64,000 nt of DNA from Oceanobacillus halotolerans (GCF_010993955.1 NZ_WIXL01000009.1:53241-117240), one strand, 5' to 3'. Numbered from the stretch's first letter, positions 36,134 through 46,116 are shown. A program made the numbers and translations. Notes: generated by a model not told the origin, from the letters alone.

Positions 36134-36443
36134 AGATGCTGCCCCCTATCTCTTGTTGTACATGTTTTTACACATAATGGCATTATAGAAAACTTAGCTT
36201 TTCCCCAAGCCCTTATGCAAAAATCCTTAGTATTAATTACGCACAGGACGTTAGTGTCAGCGTTACGATTGACGTGACGGTTTTAGCCTAGTGAGCAAAT
36301 GGGTAAACTTGTGCTTTCTTATCTGCCAAAAAAGAGTAAAAAAGTTTTGAAGGGTAAATTTTTTCAATCCCCAGATAAATCTTAAGCTTACCTTTCCCGA
36401 CTTAAATCATTTTGATACGATTACTAAATGATCAAATACATAA
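36134..36443. repeat. Decayed R2-like fragment upstream of nupC
   Basis: GAAAACTTAGCTTTTCCCCAAG, CTTATGCAAAAATCC, and TTTCTTATCTGCC follow the R2 word order with large internal changes. The middle stretch (36241-36290) contains CAGGACGTTAGTGTCAGCGTTACG, resembling in part the inverted GACCAACGCC.ACACTAG..CGTCC words of 9250-9290. No gene is seen. Confidence 0.45.
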
Positions 36444-36484
36444 AAAACCTTAGCATACAGTATAGTAGTACATGCTAAGGTTTT
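36444..36484 (-). terminator. Terminator of the purine permease gene
   Basis: Perfect 13-bp stem AAAACCTTAGCAT (36444-36456) and ATGCTAAGGTTTT (36472-36484), eight bases after the minus-strand stop codon, followed by a T-run. Confidence 0.85.
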
Positions 36485-36491
36485 ACAATGT

Positions 36492-37784
36492 TTAATGTGC
36501 TGGAAAGAAAGTCATCTGTAAAATAAAGATAATACCAAAAACATATAGAATCCAATGAACATCTTTTCCTTTTCCACTTATTAACTTTAATAATGGATAT
36601 GTAATAAATCCAAATGCAATCCCAGTGGCGATACTAGAGGTTAATGGCATGGATAACACAATAGCAAAGGCGGGAAAAGCTTCATCGAACGTTTTCCAAT
36701 CTATTCGCGACAACCCTTCCATCATAAAACAACCAACAATAATTAATACGGGGGATGTGATAGCCGGAACCGTTGCAACCACTTCAATAATCGGTGTAAA
36801 GAAAATGGACAATCCAAATAACACCGCAACAATAAAAGCTGTTAAACCAGTTCTTCCACCAGCAGCTACTCCTGATGTCGATTCAATATAGGCTGTAGAT
36901 GGACTCGTGCCAAACATCGAACCAACTGTTGTTGCTGTTGCATCAGCCATTAGTGCATGCTTTGCTCGAGGTAATGTCCCATTTTTCATAAAACCTGCCT
37001 GTTCTGCAACACCGATCATCGTCCCTGTCGTATCAAAGATTGTCACTAACAAGAACGCAAATACAACAGTATATAAACCATGGCTAAATACACCAGCAAT
37101 ATCGATATCAAAGAAAACAGGACTTGGCGGTGTGGATACAACACCATTTGCAAAATCAAGTTGACCTGTTATGTACGCAATAACACCAGTAATGAGCATT
37201 CCTATAAACAATGCACCTTTCACCCGTAAAACAAATAAAGCTAGTGTAATGAATAATCCAACAATGGTTAAGATGATCATTGGCTCATGTAAGTCGCCTA
37301 AACCAACAATATTCGCTTCATTTGGAACAATAATTCCTGCATTTCGTAAACCGACAAACGCAATAAATAAACCAATCCCAGATGTGATCCCATACTTTAA
37401 AGAATCGGGTATCGAGACAATTAGTGTTTCTCGTAATTTCGTAAAGCTTAATAACATAAACAAAATACCTGCTAAAAATACGGTTCCAAATACTACTTGG
37501 TAGGATAAACCTTGTGTAGCTACTACACTAGCAAAATAGGCATTCAACCCCATCCCCGGAGCAATAGCAATCGGGTAATTTGCAAAAAAGGCCATATATA
37601 ATGTTCCAACAACGGCGGATATAACTGTTGCCATAAATACTTGGTCAAATGGTACTCCCGCCGACATTAAAATAGCAGGATTGACAACAACGATATATAC
37701 CATTGTTAAAAAGGTTGTAATTCCAGCTATTACTTCAGTTCGGATATTTGTATTATTTTGTTTTAAGTTAAACCGTTTTTCCAT
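36492..37784 (-). CDS. pbuO: Purine base permease (NCS2/AzgA-like, PbuO type)
   Basis: A 430-residue membrane protein with 12 or more helices. Family signatures: AGITTFLTMVYIVVVNPAIL at the start, YPIAIAPGMGLNAYF, LLVTIFDTTGTMIGVAEQAG, and MFGTSPSTAYIESTSGVAAGGRTG. It imports guanine/hypoxanthine-type bases. It lacks the insertion after the first helix that B. subtilis PbuG has, so the PbuO subgroup is preferred. GCAGGTG lies 8 bases before the ATG. I looked for a purine riboswitch in the 260 bp upstream and did not find its conserved loop sequences. Confidence 0.87.
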   Translation of the reverse strand: MEKRFNLKQNNTNIRTEVIAGITTFLTMVYIVVVNPAILMSAGVPFDQVFMATVISAVVGTLYMAFFANYPIAIAPGMGLNAYFASVVATQGLSYQVVFGTVFLAGILFMLLSFTKLRETLIVSIPDSLKYGITSGIGLFIAFVGLRNAGIIVPNEANIVGLGDLHEPMIILTIVGLFITLALFVLRVKGALFIGMLITGVIAYITGQLDFANGVVSTPPSPVFFDIDIAGVFSHGLYTVVFAFLLVTIFDTTGTMIGVAEQAGFMKNGTLPRAKHALMADATATTVGSMFGTSPSTAYIESTSGVAAGGRTGLTAFIVAVLFGLSIFFTPIIEVVATVPAITSPVLIIVGCFMMEGLSRIDWKTFDEAFPAFAIVLSMPLTSSIATGIAFGFITYPLLKLISGKGKDVHWILYVFGIIFILQMTFFPAH

Positions 37785-38044
37785 TGACTTACACCTGCTT
37801 TTCCGAATGATTTAAACAACAACTACAATAATATTCGTTTTTATAGTGGAATTCAAGAGGTATAAGACAATTTTTTAAAAAGGGTAAGGATTTTTCGTTT
37901 GGGCTGTTTTATACAGGCGGTTTCCTTATGCTTTATTGTTTTCTTACCGTTGTAGTTGATAGATGATGTGACGTGAATTTGTAACATATGAATAACCCAA
38001 ATGATCGCTGATACAGCTCAAACGATAATAAACTCACAGAAAAA
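37785..38044. other. Upstream region of the purine permease gene
   Basis: A/T-rich, no supported gene or riboswitch. It presumably holds the permease promoter. TTTATCGTTTGAGCTGTATCAG-like inverted and direct AAACGAT/GATCGCTG words occur near 38000-38035 without clear structure. Confidence 0.35.
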
Positions 38045-38513
38045 GCCATTAGAACGTCTCTATTCGACCATTCCGAACGGGTAACCCCTCCTAAAGTCCA
38101 TTAGAACATCCCTATTCGACCATTCCGAACGGGTAACCCCTCCTAAAGTCCATTAGAACATCCCTATTCGACCATTCCGAACGGGTAACCCCTCCTAAAG
38201 TCCATTAGAACGTCTCTATTCGACCTATCCGAACGGGTAACCTTTCCTAAAGTCCATTAGAACGTCCTTATTCGACCTATCCGAACGGGTAACTCCTCCT
38301 AAAGTCCATTAGAACGTCTCTATTCGACCATTCCGAACGGGTAACCCCTCCTAAAGTCCATTAGAACGTCTCTATTCGACCTATCCGAACGGGTAACCTT
38401 TCCTAAAGTCCATTAGAACGTCCTTATTCGACCTATCCGAACGGGTAACTCCTCCTAAAGTCCATTAGAACGTCTCTATTCGACCCCGAACGGGAAAAAT
38501 TCACCATAAAGCC
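38045..38513. repeat. 52-bp tandem repeat array, nine copies with higher-order pattern
   Basis: The word CCATTAGAAC begins at 38046 and recurs every 52 bp exactly at 38098, 38150, 38202, 38254, 38306, 38358, 38410 and 38462; the last copy is shortened. Three sub-types follow one another: A (CATTCCG with ACCCCTCCT), B (CTATCCG with ACCTTTCCT) and C (CGTCCTT, CTATCCG, ACTCCTCCT). The order is A A A B C A B C then the end copy, that is, a 156-bp higher-order repeat. A 52-bp period destroys reading frame, and no start site is present. Confidence 0.95.
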
Positions 38514-38589
38514 AATAGAAACTTAAAGGATCCAAAATACGCGGAGTCTAGGTGTACTTCCTCCACTGATATGGTACTATTTATTTTCC

Positions 38590-38850
38590 TATTATACCCC
38601 CCCACAGGAAGTGGTCTTCTTCCGATGTCTAGCTATAGCGCCTACCTCCCTCGAGATCTTAAGTCAATCCTCTTTGTGGCAAAAAACGCCACGCCGAGGC
38701 TCGGCTTAAGCTTGGCAGATAAGAAAGGCTTTCTTACTGCACAAGTGCAACTAATCCTTTCGCCATAATGACTTGGCGACAAGCCAAGTTTTCTAATTGG
38801 GGGTGACCAAGGCGATTACGCTTTTCTATAGAGGAGGTTGAAGCCATGCC
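38590..38850 (+). repeat. Dispersed repeat family R2, copy
   Basis: It carries TCTAGCTATAGCGCCTACC, CTCGAGATCTTAAGTCAATC, the GCCACGCCGAGGCTCGGCTT block, GCTTGGCAGATAAGAAA, CTTACTGCACAAGTGCAACTA and GACAAGCCAAGTTTTCTAAT in the same order and strand as 49984-50225. It is inverted relative to 31741-32015. Confidence 0.8.
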
Positions 38851-38875
38851 TACCGAAAAGAAAACATTGTAAAAA

Positions 38876-39010
38876 TGAGCGATGGGAGTTTGAACAGATG
38901 TTGCACTTGTCCCAAGGTGAAAGCGCTGTCCGAAGCGGAAATCAATTGCGCAATTTTACGTCGTATTATATATCCAATGTGTCATTAAAAAACAATATTT
39001 TTTGCTAAAA
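38876..39010. repeat. Partial copy of repeat family R1
   Basis: GTTTGAACAGATGTTGCAC (38888-38906), then GGTGAAAGCG, CCGAAGCGGAAATCAAT and TTTTACGTCGTATTATATAT. This is the right half of R1 only, abutting the R2 copy on its left. Confidence 0.7.
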
Positions 39011-39029
39011 GAACAGGCAAATAAAACAA

Positions 39030-39068
39030 AAAACCTGTTATGATAGGCACTCCATCATAACAGGTTTT
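39030..39068 (-). terminator. Terminator of the odhAB operon
   Basis: Perfect 14-bp stem AAAACCTGTTATGA (39030-39043) and TCATAACAGGTTTT (39055-39068), 15 bases after the odhB stop, with a T-run on the minus strand. Confidence 0.9.
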
Positions 39069-39082
39069 TCATCAGACTACCC

Positions 39083-40342
39083 TTAACCTTCTAGCAATAG
39101 GTCATATGGGTCTTCAAGTAATTGTTTAATACGAACTAAGAACTGAACAGCCTCTTTTCCATCCACGATACGGTGGTCATAGGAAAGTGCTAGATACATC
39201 ATAGGACGAACTTCAATCGAGTCATCTGGCATTACCATTGGACGTTTTTGGATATTATGCATACCTAAAATTCCAACCTGTGGTGAATTTAGAATTGGTG
39301 TCGATAGCATGGATCCAAATGTACCACCATTTGTAATGGTAAATGTACCACCTTGAAGATCTTTCAATCCTAATTCTTTATCACGTGCTTTTCTTCCAAG
39401 ATTACCGATTTCGCGTTCTACACCAGCAAAATCTAGTCGATCTGCATCACGAACAACTGGTACTACTAAACCTTCCTCTGTTGAAACCGCAATACCAATG
39501 TCATAGAATTTTTTCAATACAAGTTCATTGCCTTGGATTTCCGCATTTAGTAATGGGAATTCTTTCAATGCGCCAACTGCTGCTTTTGTAAAGAAAGACA
39601 TAAACCCTAGTTTCACACCATGTTTATCCATGAATTTCTCTTTTCGTTCACTGCGAAGCTTCATGACATTTGTAAGATCCACTTCGTTAAAGGTAGTTAA
39701 CATCGCTGCTTCATGCTGTACATCTACAAGACGTTTTGCAATGGTTTGACGACGACGTGACATTTTCACACGTTCTACTGGTTTATCAAATTCTGTTTTC
39801 TCTGTTTGATTTGCTTCTTGTTTCTTCGCTGGTTTTGTTTCTTGTTTTGCAGGTTCTCCTTTAGAAGCAGACTCTACATCCTCTGGGCGAACACGTCCTA
39901 ATGGGTCCCGCGGCTGTACCTTGCTTAGATCAATATTTAACTCACGTGCACGTTTTCTTGCTGCAGGTGTTGCAATCACTTCTTTACTATCTGTAGAAGC
40001 TTCTTCTTGTTTTTCCTCTTTTGGTTCTTCTTTCGGTGCCTCTTTTGCTGGTTCTTCTTTCACTTCAGGTTCAGCGTCTGTTGAAGGCGCACTTCCACCA
40101 GCTTCACCATTTTCGTCAATTTTCGCGATAACGTCACCAACTTCTACATCATCGCCTTCTTCACGTAAAACCTCAACTAAGACCCCTGCATCATCTGCAT
40201 TTACTTCTACGTTAACTTTATCAGTCTCCAATTCTACAACTGGATCGCCTTTTTCAATTTTATCCCCTTTTTTTACAAGCCATTCTGCAATTGTACCTTC
40301 TGTAATGGATTCTGCTAATTCTGGAATTCTAATTTCTTTCAC
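39083..40342 (-). CDS. odhB: 2-Oxoglutarate dehydrogenase E2, dihydrolipoyl succinyltransferase
   Basis: A 419-residue E2 subunit. The N-terminal lipoyl domain has the lipoylated Lys in [12 protein letters not shown] long Glu/Lys/Ala-rich linker follows (about residues 80-120). The peripheral subunit-binding domain is [19 protein letters not shown] with [12 protein letters not shown], and the catalytic domain ends with the active-site [18 protein letters not shown] 40342 is the start ([12 protein letters not shown]), with AGGAGGAG nine bases upstream lying inside odhA; the two genes overlap by 14 bp. The frame's earlier ATG at 40474 would add 44 unrelated residues. It transfers succinyl groups to CoA in the TCA cycle. 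Confidence 0.95.
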   Translation of the reverse strand: MKEIRIPELAESITEGTIAEWLVKKGDKIEKGDPVVELETDKVNVEVNADDAGVLVEVLREEGDDVEVGDVIAKIDENGEAGGSAPSTDAEPEVKEEPAKEAPKEEPKEEKQEEASTDSKEVIATPAARKRARELNIDLSKVQPRDPLGRVRPEDVESASKGEPAKQETKPAKKQEANQTEKTEFDKPVERVKMSRRRQTIAKRLVDVQHEAAMLTTFNEVDLTNVMKLRSERKEKFMDKHGVKLGFMSFFTKAAVGALKEFPLLNAEIQGNELVLKKFYDIGIAVSTEEGLVVPVVRDADRLDFAGVEREIGNLGRKARDKELGLKDLQGGTFTITNGGTFGSMLSTPILNSPQVGILGMHNIQKRPMVMPDDSIEVRPMMYLALSYDHRIVDGKEAVQFLVRIKQLLEDPYDLLLEG

Positions 40343-43187
40343 TGGAATCTCCTCCTTTAGACGGGTTGATCGCTTCTTGAATAATTTGATTTTGCTCAGT
40401 CTTATGAACATTCGGTTCTCCAACGGCAGGAGACGAACGATCTGGGCGGCCAATATAACGTAACGATTGCCCATCCTTTAATAGGTCACGCAAGTAATCA
40501 TCAACGAAATCCCAGCTACCCATATTTTTCGGTTCTTCCTGCACCCAAACAATCTCCTCTAAGTTTGGCAGTTCTTTTAATTCTTTTTCTAATGCCTTTT
40601 TCGGGAATGGATAGATTTGTTCCAAGCGTAATACGCGTAGCCAATCTAATTTCCTCTCAGAATTATCAATTGCTTCCTCAATATCTACCATTACTTTCCC
40701 ACTACCAATTAATAAACGTTTCGCATTTTTCTTGCTCACTTTTAAGTTTGGTTGTTGACGTAATGGCTCAAATTTACCATTTGCAAATTCTTCAGCTGTC
40801 GATGCAACCCGTTGATTACGTAATAAACTCTTCGGTGTCATTAACACAAGTGGACGAGCTTCTTTTCGGTCACGCATAATTGCTTGCCTACGAATCAAAT
40901 GGAAGAATTGTGCAGATGATGTAACATTGGCGACAATCCAGTTATTTTCCGAGGCCATTTGTAGGAACCGTTCTAATCTTGCACTTGAATGCTCTGGTCC
41001 TTGACCTTCATAACCGTGTGGTAAGAGCATTACCATATTGGATTTCTGTCCCCATTTTGCGCGACTGGAAGAAATAAACTGATCAAAAATGACTTGTGCT
41101 GCATTAGCAAAATCACCAAATTGTGCTTCCCAAATCACTAATGTATCTGGTGAATGTACGCTATAGCCATATTCATATCCTAACACCCCAGCTTCTGATA
41201 GTGGACTATTACGGATATCAAAGGATGCATTTGCTTCCTCTAAACCATGTAGTGGAGAATACGTTTCCCCAGTATTCACATCGTGCAACACCATATGACG
41301 ATGGGCAAATGTTCCGCGTTCTGTGTCTTGCCCAGTAAGTCTTATTGGAATACCATCATGTAAAATAGATGCATAAGTTAATGCCTCTCCTGCTCCCCAA
41401 TCAGCCTTGTTCCCATCTTCTAACACATTTTCACGACGTTTCAAGATTTTTTCGAGCTTTTTATAACCTGTAAATCCTTCTGGCCGTTTCAATAACCCTT
41501 TATTGATCGATTTCAATGTTTCAAGTGGGAATGTTGTGTCATACTGATCAATTCCACTCGTTAACTCTTCTGGAATTGGCTTCGGTTCAGCTGTACCTGT
41601 TTTATTTTCTTTCATATTATCGTAAATACCGCGTAATTTTTCTTCAACTTTTTCTTTCATTTGTTTAAATTCTTCTTCTTGAAGCACGTTTTCACCTTTC
41701 AGTGATTCAGCAAAAACATGTGCAGGTGTTGGGTGATTATCAATTTCTTTATAAAGATGTGGCTGTGTTGTTCTTGGTTCATCCATTTCATTATGACCGT
41801 AACGACGATAGCCAACTAAATCAATTAAGAAATCTTTTTGAAATTTTTTGCGATATTCATATGCTGTGTAAATTGCGGATATACATGCAATAGGGTCATC
41901 TGCATTGACATGGATAATTGGAATCTCATACCCTTTTGCTAAATCGCTTGCATAGCGTGTGGAACGACCATCTTCTTGATTTGTTGTATATCCTACTAGG
42001 TTATTTGCAATAATATGCAACGTTCCACCTGTCTTATATCCTGGTAAACCACTCATGTTTAAGGTTTCTGCAACAATTCCTTCACCAATAAATGCCGCAT
42101 CACCATGAATTAATACACTAAACGCTTTTTTTGTATCTTGGTTTGGATACCCTTTTTCAGAACGATCATCTTGAGCTGATCGTGTGAACCCACCAACAAC
42201 TGGGTTTACAAATTCTAAATGGGATGGATTATGTGCTAATGTAATACGTGTTGTAGCTTCATCCCCGTCTTTCACTTCTGTACTAGCACCAAAGTGATAT
42301 TTCACATCTCCAGTCCAACCGTAATTAATTCCTATCGATCCTTCAGATGGAATTAGCTCCTTGTCTGGAGAATGGTGAAATTCTGAAAATATTTTATCCA
42401 TTGGTTTTCCTAAAACATGTGCTAATACACTTAGGCGACCACGATGTGCCATTCCCATCATAATATCTGAAACTTTATCCTCTACCGCATATTTTACAAT
42501 ACGGTCTAGCATTGGTACCATCGTTTCTAAGCCTTCAATGGAGAAGCGTTTTTGACCAACAAATGTTTTTTGTAAAAATCCTTCAAAACCTTCAACCTGT
42601 GCTAAACGTTCTAGCAACTGTTTTTGTTCTTCTTCTGGTAGATCGAGTAATGATTCACCAGATTCAATTTTTTCCATTAACCATTTTCGTTCTTCATCAT
42701 TATTCACATGATCAAATTCATACGTAATTTTGCCGACATAGTACGATGTTAGTTTTTGAACGACATCATAACCATTGTCTACACCAGCTGGTGCTTCTTC
42801 CCACAGCCATGATGCAGGTATATTCCGTAAATCATCATCAGTTAATCCATATGTTTTCGGATCAATTAAATCTGACTCTCGGTTTTTTTTACCAACTGGA
42901 TAAATATCCGCTTCTAAGTGCCCGAAACGACGAATAGCCTCAACAAGTTTCATCGCTGAGGTTAGCTTTTTCACATCATTTATTGCACTTTTAGAAGTGC
43001 CTTGGACCTGACTTTCTGATTGATACATCCAATCAGGGGCGCCATGTTGTTCAAAAATCTCCTTTAAAGATGGATCAACTGCATTGGGATCCTCTTTGTA
43101 TAATTCATACTGTTCTTCTATATACCCCATGTTTGGGCCATGAAAACTACCCCAGAATCTTTGCTCGGATTCTTCATTCTGTGCCAC
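40329..43187 (-). CDS. odhA: 2-Oxoglutarate dehydrogenase E1
   Basis: A 952-residue thiamine diphosphate decarboxylase, the normal Gram-positive length. An N-terminal segment [30 protein letters not shown] is typical of E1o. The cofactor motif runs [11 protein letters not shown]...[49 protein letters not shown], and [23 protein letters not shown] are family blocks. It acts with OdhB and lipoamide dehydrogenase (not in the window). The start is GTG 43187, eight bases after a GGGGG element. It is followed by overlapping odhB. Confidence 0.97.
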   Translation of the reverse strand: MAQNEESEQRFWGSFHGPNMGYIEEQYELYKEDPNAVDPSLKEIFEQHGAPDWMYQSESQVQGTSKSAINDVKKLTSAMKLVEAIRRFGHLEADIYPVGKKNRESDLIDPKTYGLTDDDLRNIPASWLWEEAPAGVDNGYDVVQKLTSYYVGKITYEFDHVNNDEERKWLMEKIESGESLLDLPEEEQKQLLERLAQVEGFEGFLQKTFVGQKRFSIEGLETMVPMLDRIVKYAVEDKVSDIMMGMAHRGRLSVLAHVLGKPMDKIFSEFHHSPDKELIPSEGSIGINYGWTGDVKYHFGASTEVKDGDEATTRITLAHNPSHLEFVNPVVGGFTRSAQDDRSEKGYPNQDTKKAFSVLIHGDAAFIGEGIVAETLNMSGLPGYKTGGTLHIIANNLVGYTTNQEDGRSTRYASDLAKGYEIPIIHVNADDPIACISAIYTAYEYRKKFQKDFLIDLVGYRRYGHNEMDEPRTTQPHLYKEIDNHPTPAHVFAESLKGENVLQEEEFKQMKEKVEEKLRGIYDNMKENKTGTAEPKPIPEELTSGIDQYDTTFPLETLKSINKGLLKRPEGFTGYKKLEKILKRRENVLEDGNKADWGAGEALTYASILHDGIPIRLTGQDTERGTFAHRHMVLHDVNTGETYSPLHGLEEANASFDIRNSPLSEAGVLGYEYGYSVHSPDTLVIWEAQFGDFANAAQVIFDQFISSSRAKWGQKSNMVMLLPHGYEGQGPEHSSARLERFLQMASENNWIVANVTSSAQFFHLIRRQAIMRDRKEARPLVLMTPKSLLRNQRVASTAEEFANGKFEPLRQQPNLKVSKKNAKRLLIGSGKVMVDIEEAIDNSERKLDWLRVLRLEQIYPFPKKALEKELKELPNLEEIVWVQEEPKNMGSWDFVDDYLRDLLKDGQSLRYIGRPDRSSPAVGEPNVHKTEQNQIIQEAINPSKGGDSSERN

Positions 43188-43387
43188 ATCTTATACCCCC
43201 ATTAGAAGTTAGCTTTGATTCGTTATGATACGGATTATTTTTAAACTCCGCTACCATTATAGAATTGACGAATGACTTCATCAACTAATATACCCTATTT
43301 TACCTAGAGAAACAATACGAAGTAAGTGTTTTTAAATTTAATTTTTCTGTGATTAGCTATTTTTTTTGACATTTTTATGATGTTGGT

Positions 43388-43416
43388 TCACAGGTTTTGT
43401 ATTTTTCGCTATAATA
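43388..43416 (+). promoter_or_regulatory. Sigma-A promoter of the 33-codon lipoprotein gene
   Basis: TTCACA (43388-43393), 17-bp spacer, TATAAT (43411-43416), about 47 bp before the small gene's start codon. Motif evidence only, but near consensus. Confidence 0.65.
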
Positions 43417-43463
43417 GAGTTACAATACTGTTATAAGATTTCTATACATAGGAGGAAACAATC

Positions 43464-43565
43464 ATGAAAATTGTTCTCATATTAGGGGTAGCTGTTACAT
43501 TCCTTATTGCATGCTTTACATCTGCATACGAGTCCAAACCAGGAGTACCAAAAAATAATCAATAG
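43464..43565 (+). CDS. Small lipoprotein or membrane peptide (33 aa)
   Basis: A 33-residue open frame: MKIVLILGVAVTFLIAC then FTSAYESKPGVPKNNQ. The first 16 residues form a hydrophobic stretch ending in LIAC, which fits a lipobox with Cys17, so a 17-residue mature lipopeptide is possible; a single-pass membrane peptide is the alternative. Support: AGGAGG with 7-base spacing, and a near-consensus promoter upstream. It is divergent from odhA. No function is assigned. Too short for most gene finders. Confidence 0.7.
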   Translation: MKIVLILGVAVTFLIACFTSAYESKPGVPKNNQ

Positions 43566-43935
43566 AAGGGCAAGCGCTCTTACAGGCTAAGAACACCACG
43601 TCAATCGCAACGCCTGTACTAGGATGTCCTATCCGTCGTAGCGACGTACGGACTGGACTGAGCCGTAGGAGATAAAGGAAACATGCCCCTTCATAGGGGA
43701 TACGTGAGTTGGACGCAAAGTCCGCTTTTAGTCAGCCTTCTTTAATTTTAGGGAGCCGATGTTAACTTTATCGGCTATATACGGTCACGTCGTTTGACCA
43801 ACGCCAATACTAGACCATCCGGGTCGTCGTACGGAGGTGAGGGAAGTCTCGCTACAGCTTTAGCACTGGAGCTAGATGTGGCTGTTCCAGTTGGTTAACG
43901 ATCCACACAGGTTTAATTTTTATAATTTCCGATGA
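43566..43935. repeat. Mosaic repeat block between the small lipoprotein gene and trmL
   Basis: It contains CGTCGTTTGACCAACGCCAATACTAGACCATCC, seen with changes at 9250-9290 and 56713-56750, plus TACTAGGATGTCCTATCCGTCG, a second copy of the same theme. The end piece GAGCTAGATGTGGCTGTTCC matches 31988-32007 (CGAAGCTGGACTTGGCTGTTCC). Fragments are rearranged relative to other copies. No gene is seen. Confidence 0.6.
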
Positions 43936-43936
43936 C

Positions 43937-43970
43937 AAAAAACCGCCATGATTCGTCATGACGGTTTTTT
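43937..43970 (-). terminator. Terminator of trmL
   Basis: Arms AAAAAACCGCCATGA (43937-43951) and TCATGACGGTTTTTT (43956-43970), one mismatch, ending one base before the trmL stop codon; T-run on both strands. Confidence 0.85.
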
Positions 43971-43971
43971 A

Positions 43972-44445
43972 TTATGTCATATTTGGGAACCCTTGTTGCC
44001 TTAACACCTCATAGATAATGATTGCGGCGGTATTCGATAGATTTAATGAACGTACTTGATCATTCATGTGAATACGTAAACAGCGGTCTTCTTTACCTTT
44101 TAACAATTCTTTTGGTATCCCATCCGTTTCACGACCAAATACGAAAAATAAATCACCCTCCGTATTGCTGTAGTCATAATCGGTATAATGCTTATCACCA
44201 AAGTTTTCAATATAGTAGTATTCGCCCTCAGGATACGTATCATATAGATCCTGAATAGAATCGTATTCTTGTATATCCACATTTTTCCAGTAGTCTAATC
44301 CAGCACGACGTACCATTTTATCATCTGTCGAAAACCCAAGCGGATGAATGAGGTGCAAAGTTGCATTCGTTGCTAAACAAGTCCGTGCAATGTTACCTGT
44401 ATTAGCAGGGATTTCTGGTTGATATAATACAACATGTAAACTCAC
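43972..44445 (-). CDS. trmL: tRNA (cytidine/uridine-34-2'-O)-methyltransferase
   Basis: A 157-residue SPOUT-fold enzyme that methylates the wobble ribose of some tRNA-Leu species. Family blocks: VLYQPEIPANTGNIARTC at the start, LIHPLGFSTDDKMVRRAGLDYW, FVFGRETDGIP, and the knotted C-terminus VRSLNLSNTAAIIIYEVLRQ. The length equals that of B. subtilis CspR/TrmL. Single-gene unit with a terminator. GAAGGAGAA precedes the ATG. Confidence 0.95.
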   Translation of the reverse strand: MSLHVVLYQPEIPANTGNIARTCLATNATLHLIHPLGFSTDDKMVRRAGLDYWKNVDIQEYDSIQDLYDTYPEGEYYYIENFGDKHYTDYDYSNTEGDLFFVFGRETDGIPKELLKGKEDRCLRIHMNDQVRSLNLSNTAAIIIYEVLRQQGFPNMT

Positions 44446-44559
44446 AGTTCATTTCTCCTTCTATATTTGTAACCTAAGGCTGTTTATGTTTTTTATACGC
44501 TGTTTTAAAATGTTGATGTTTTATTTAAAGTTTATTATAATGCACGTTTTTTCAGCTAT

Positions 44560-44690
44560 AATTACCGCTACGGAAAGCGACTGTACTAAGCGGAAATCAA
44601 TTCAGCATACATCACCCCATTATCTATCAAATCCCCCGTGAGGAAGCAACGGACAAAACAGCCTATTCTTTTTATATAACATTTTATAGT
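44560..44690. repeat. Partial copy of repeat family R1
   Basis: AGCTATAATTACCGCTACGGAAAGCGACTGT and AGCGGAAATCAATTCAGCATA match R1 ends near 56512-56530 and 50319-50335; GAAGCAACGGACAAAACAGCCT resembles the R1 right border. Interior missing. Confidence 0.6.
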
Positions 44691-44703
44691 ATACCACAGA
44701 ACA

Positions 44704-45552
44704 CTAGTTACCAATTTGGAAAAACTTATACTCACATTTCGGAGTCCACGCAATGGAATCTTCATAAGACCAATAACGGTGCCGACTGTTATCAGTATGT
44801 GCGTTCACTAATGGCATCCCCTCGTTATCATTAGCAACAACAATTGTCGTATGGTCCCATTTTCCGTCCCCTTCAAAATCATAACAAATAACATCTCCAG
44901 GCTTTAAATCACTTGCTGATTCCACTTCTGTCCCTTTTAACCCATTAGTGGCACCACTCATATACCAACGAAACGAATGTGCCACTGACCAGCTATAGCT
45001 CCAGTTATCATCTTGATACCACCAACCCTGATTGCGATTTGGAGCACCATGCATAGGCGCACCACCAGCATGTAAAGATTGGGAAATAAAATTGGTACAA
45101 TCCACATCAAATTGTTTATAGTCAGGGTTATAGCTATTCCACCATCGTTCCGCATATTTAACTGCAGCTAACCGATCGTAGGAAAAACGTTGTTCAGATC
45201 CATCGTGTATCATTGCTGGAGTAAGCGAGGAATCTGGATTTTCCATCAACATGGGTTGAACAGGTTGATGATGTCTAACTTCTCCATTACCCCATTGAAA
45301 CTGATATGGAATGACCTGCTCCTCTCGATAAAAATAATCATTTTGTTTAATAAAATAGACTAAGTGTAGGTGGTAACCAATATCTGTCTTTCCTTGTTGG
45401 CGAATTTCCTGATGCAAATGACCTCTGCCATGAATGGTAATAATTTCGGCACCCCGTTTTTTGAACAATTCCTGTTTTCGTCGCCACCAAGTATCATCAT
45501 TTCGGTTAGAACGAAAAAAATCAGTCCACATGTCTGTTAACTGTTGTTTCAT
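44704..45552 (-). CDS. Amidase-domain (Amidase_6) protein, no signal peptide
   Basis: A 282-residue protein. The C-terminal half is a putative amidase domain: AVKYAERWWNSYNPDYKQFDVDCTNFISQ with candidate catalytic Cys152, then SWSVAHSFRWYM, DLKPGDVICYDFEGDGKWDHTTIVV with His near 229, and VNAHTDNSRHRYW. The N-terminal 110 residues are a charged, unrecognised region. Family members usually act on cell wall and have signal peptides; this one starts MKQQLTDMWTDFFRSN with no signal or anchor. GGGGA lies about 7 bases before the ATG. It precedes ogt by about 50 bp in the same direction as the upstream queG group. Confidence 0.82.
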   Translation of the reverse strand: MKQQLTDMWTDFFRSNRNDDTWWRRKQELFKKRGAEIITIHGRGHLHQEIRQQGKTDIGYHLHLVYFIKQNDYFYREEQVIPYQFQWGNGEVRHHQPVQPMLMENPDSSLTPAMIHDGSEQRFSYDRLAAVKYAERWWNSYNPDYKQFDVDCTNFISQSLHAGGAPMHGAPNRNQGWWYQDDNWSYSWSVAHSFRWYMSGATNGLKGTEVESASDLKPGDVICYDFEGDGKWDHTTIVVANDNEGMPLVNAHTDNSRHRYWSYEDSIAWTPKCEYKFFQIGN

Positions 45553-45600
45553 ATAAAATCCCCTCCACTTAACTATATGGAAGGGATGCTTGTCCTGATT

Positions 45601-46107
45601 TCATATTTTTTCATGTTCTAACAAAAATGCCTTTTTATCTAGACCACCATTATAGCCAACCATTTTACCATTTGTCCCAATAACACGATGACACGGCACA
45701 ATAATGGAAAAAGGGTTTTTATTAACAGCACCACCAACTGCTCGAACTGCTTTTGGTTTACCGAGTGCTACTGCAATATCTTTATAGGAACTAGTTTGAC
45801 CATATGGAATAGTCTCTCGTAATGCCTGCCATACCTTTTTTTGAAAGTCAGTACCATACAATGATAAATCAACCGAAAAGGTACGTCGCTTTTTGGTGAA
45901 ATATTCCTCAAGCTGTTGCTTAATATGGTCAAATAGATCTGGTTGGTGATGATAAGTAGCACTTGGAAAAAATTTATCTAACCATTTCGTTAGGTTTTCT
46001 GTTGTACGATTTAGGTCACCATATTCAATTCGTACTACACTTTTCCCATCATGTAATAACAGCAATGAACCAATTGGCGACTGAAAGGTTTCATAATATA
46101 AACGCAT
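45601..46107 (-). CDS. ogt: Methylated-DNA--protein-cysteine methyltransferase
   Basis: A 168-residue suicide repair protein taking methyl groups from O6-methylguanine. The active-site block is NPFSIIVPCHRVIGTNGKMVGYNGGLDKKAFLLEHE with the acceptor Cys in PCHR; the helix-turn-helix recognition part is YGQTSSYKDIAVALGKPKAVRAVGGA. ATG 46107 is chosen, leaving 7 bases from GAGG; two codons upstream (46113, 46110) are too close to it. It starts 9 bases after the queG stop, so it shares its transcript. Confidence 0.93.
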   Translation of the reverse strand: MRLYYETFQSPIGSLLLLHDGKSVVRIEYGDLNRTTENLTKWLDKFFPSATYHHQPDLFDHIKQQLEEYFTKKRRTFSVDLSLYGTDFQKKVWQALRETIPYGQTSSYKDIAVALGKPKAVRAVGGAVNKNPFSIIVPCHRVIGTNGKMVGYNGGLDKKAFLLEHEKI

Positions 46108-46116
46108 CACCATTCC

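Noticed and set aside
37785..38000. Purine riboswitch before pbuO
   Set aside because: The conserved core and loop sequences of the aptamer were not found on the minus strand.
38045..38513. CRISPR array
   Set aside because: Copies are contiguous 52-bp units with no unique spacers, and no cas gene is in the window.
39921..40463. 180-codon plus-strand frame opposite odhB
   Set aside because: Antisense shadow of the Glu/Lys/Ala-rich linker; Ser-rich and without a start site.
43367..43416. TTGACA (43367) as -35 of the small lipoprotein gene
   Set aside because: 38 bp from the -10 element; TTCACA at 43388 has the correct 17-bp spacing.
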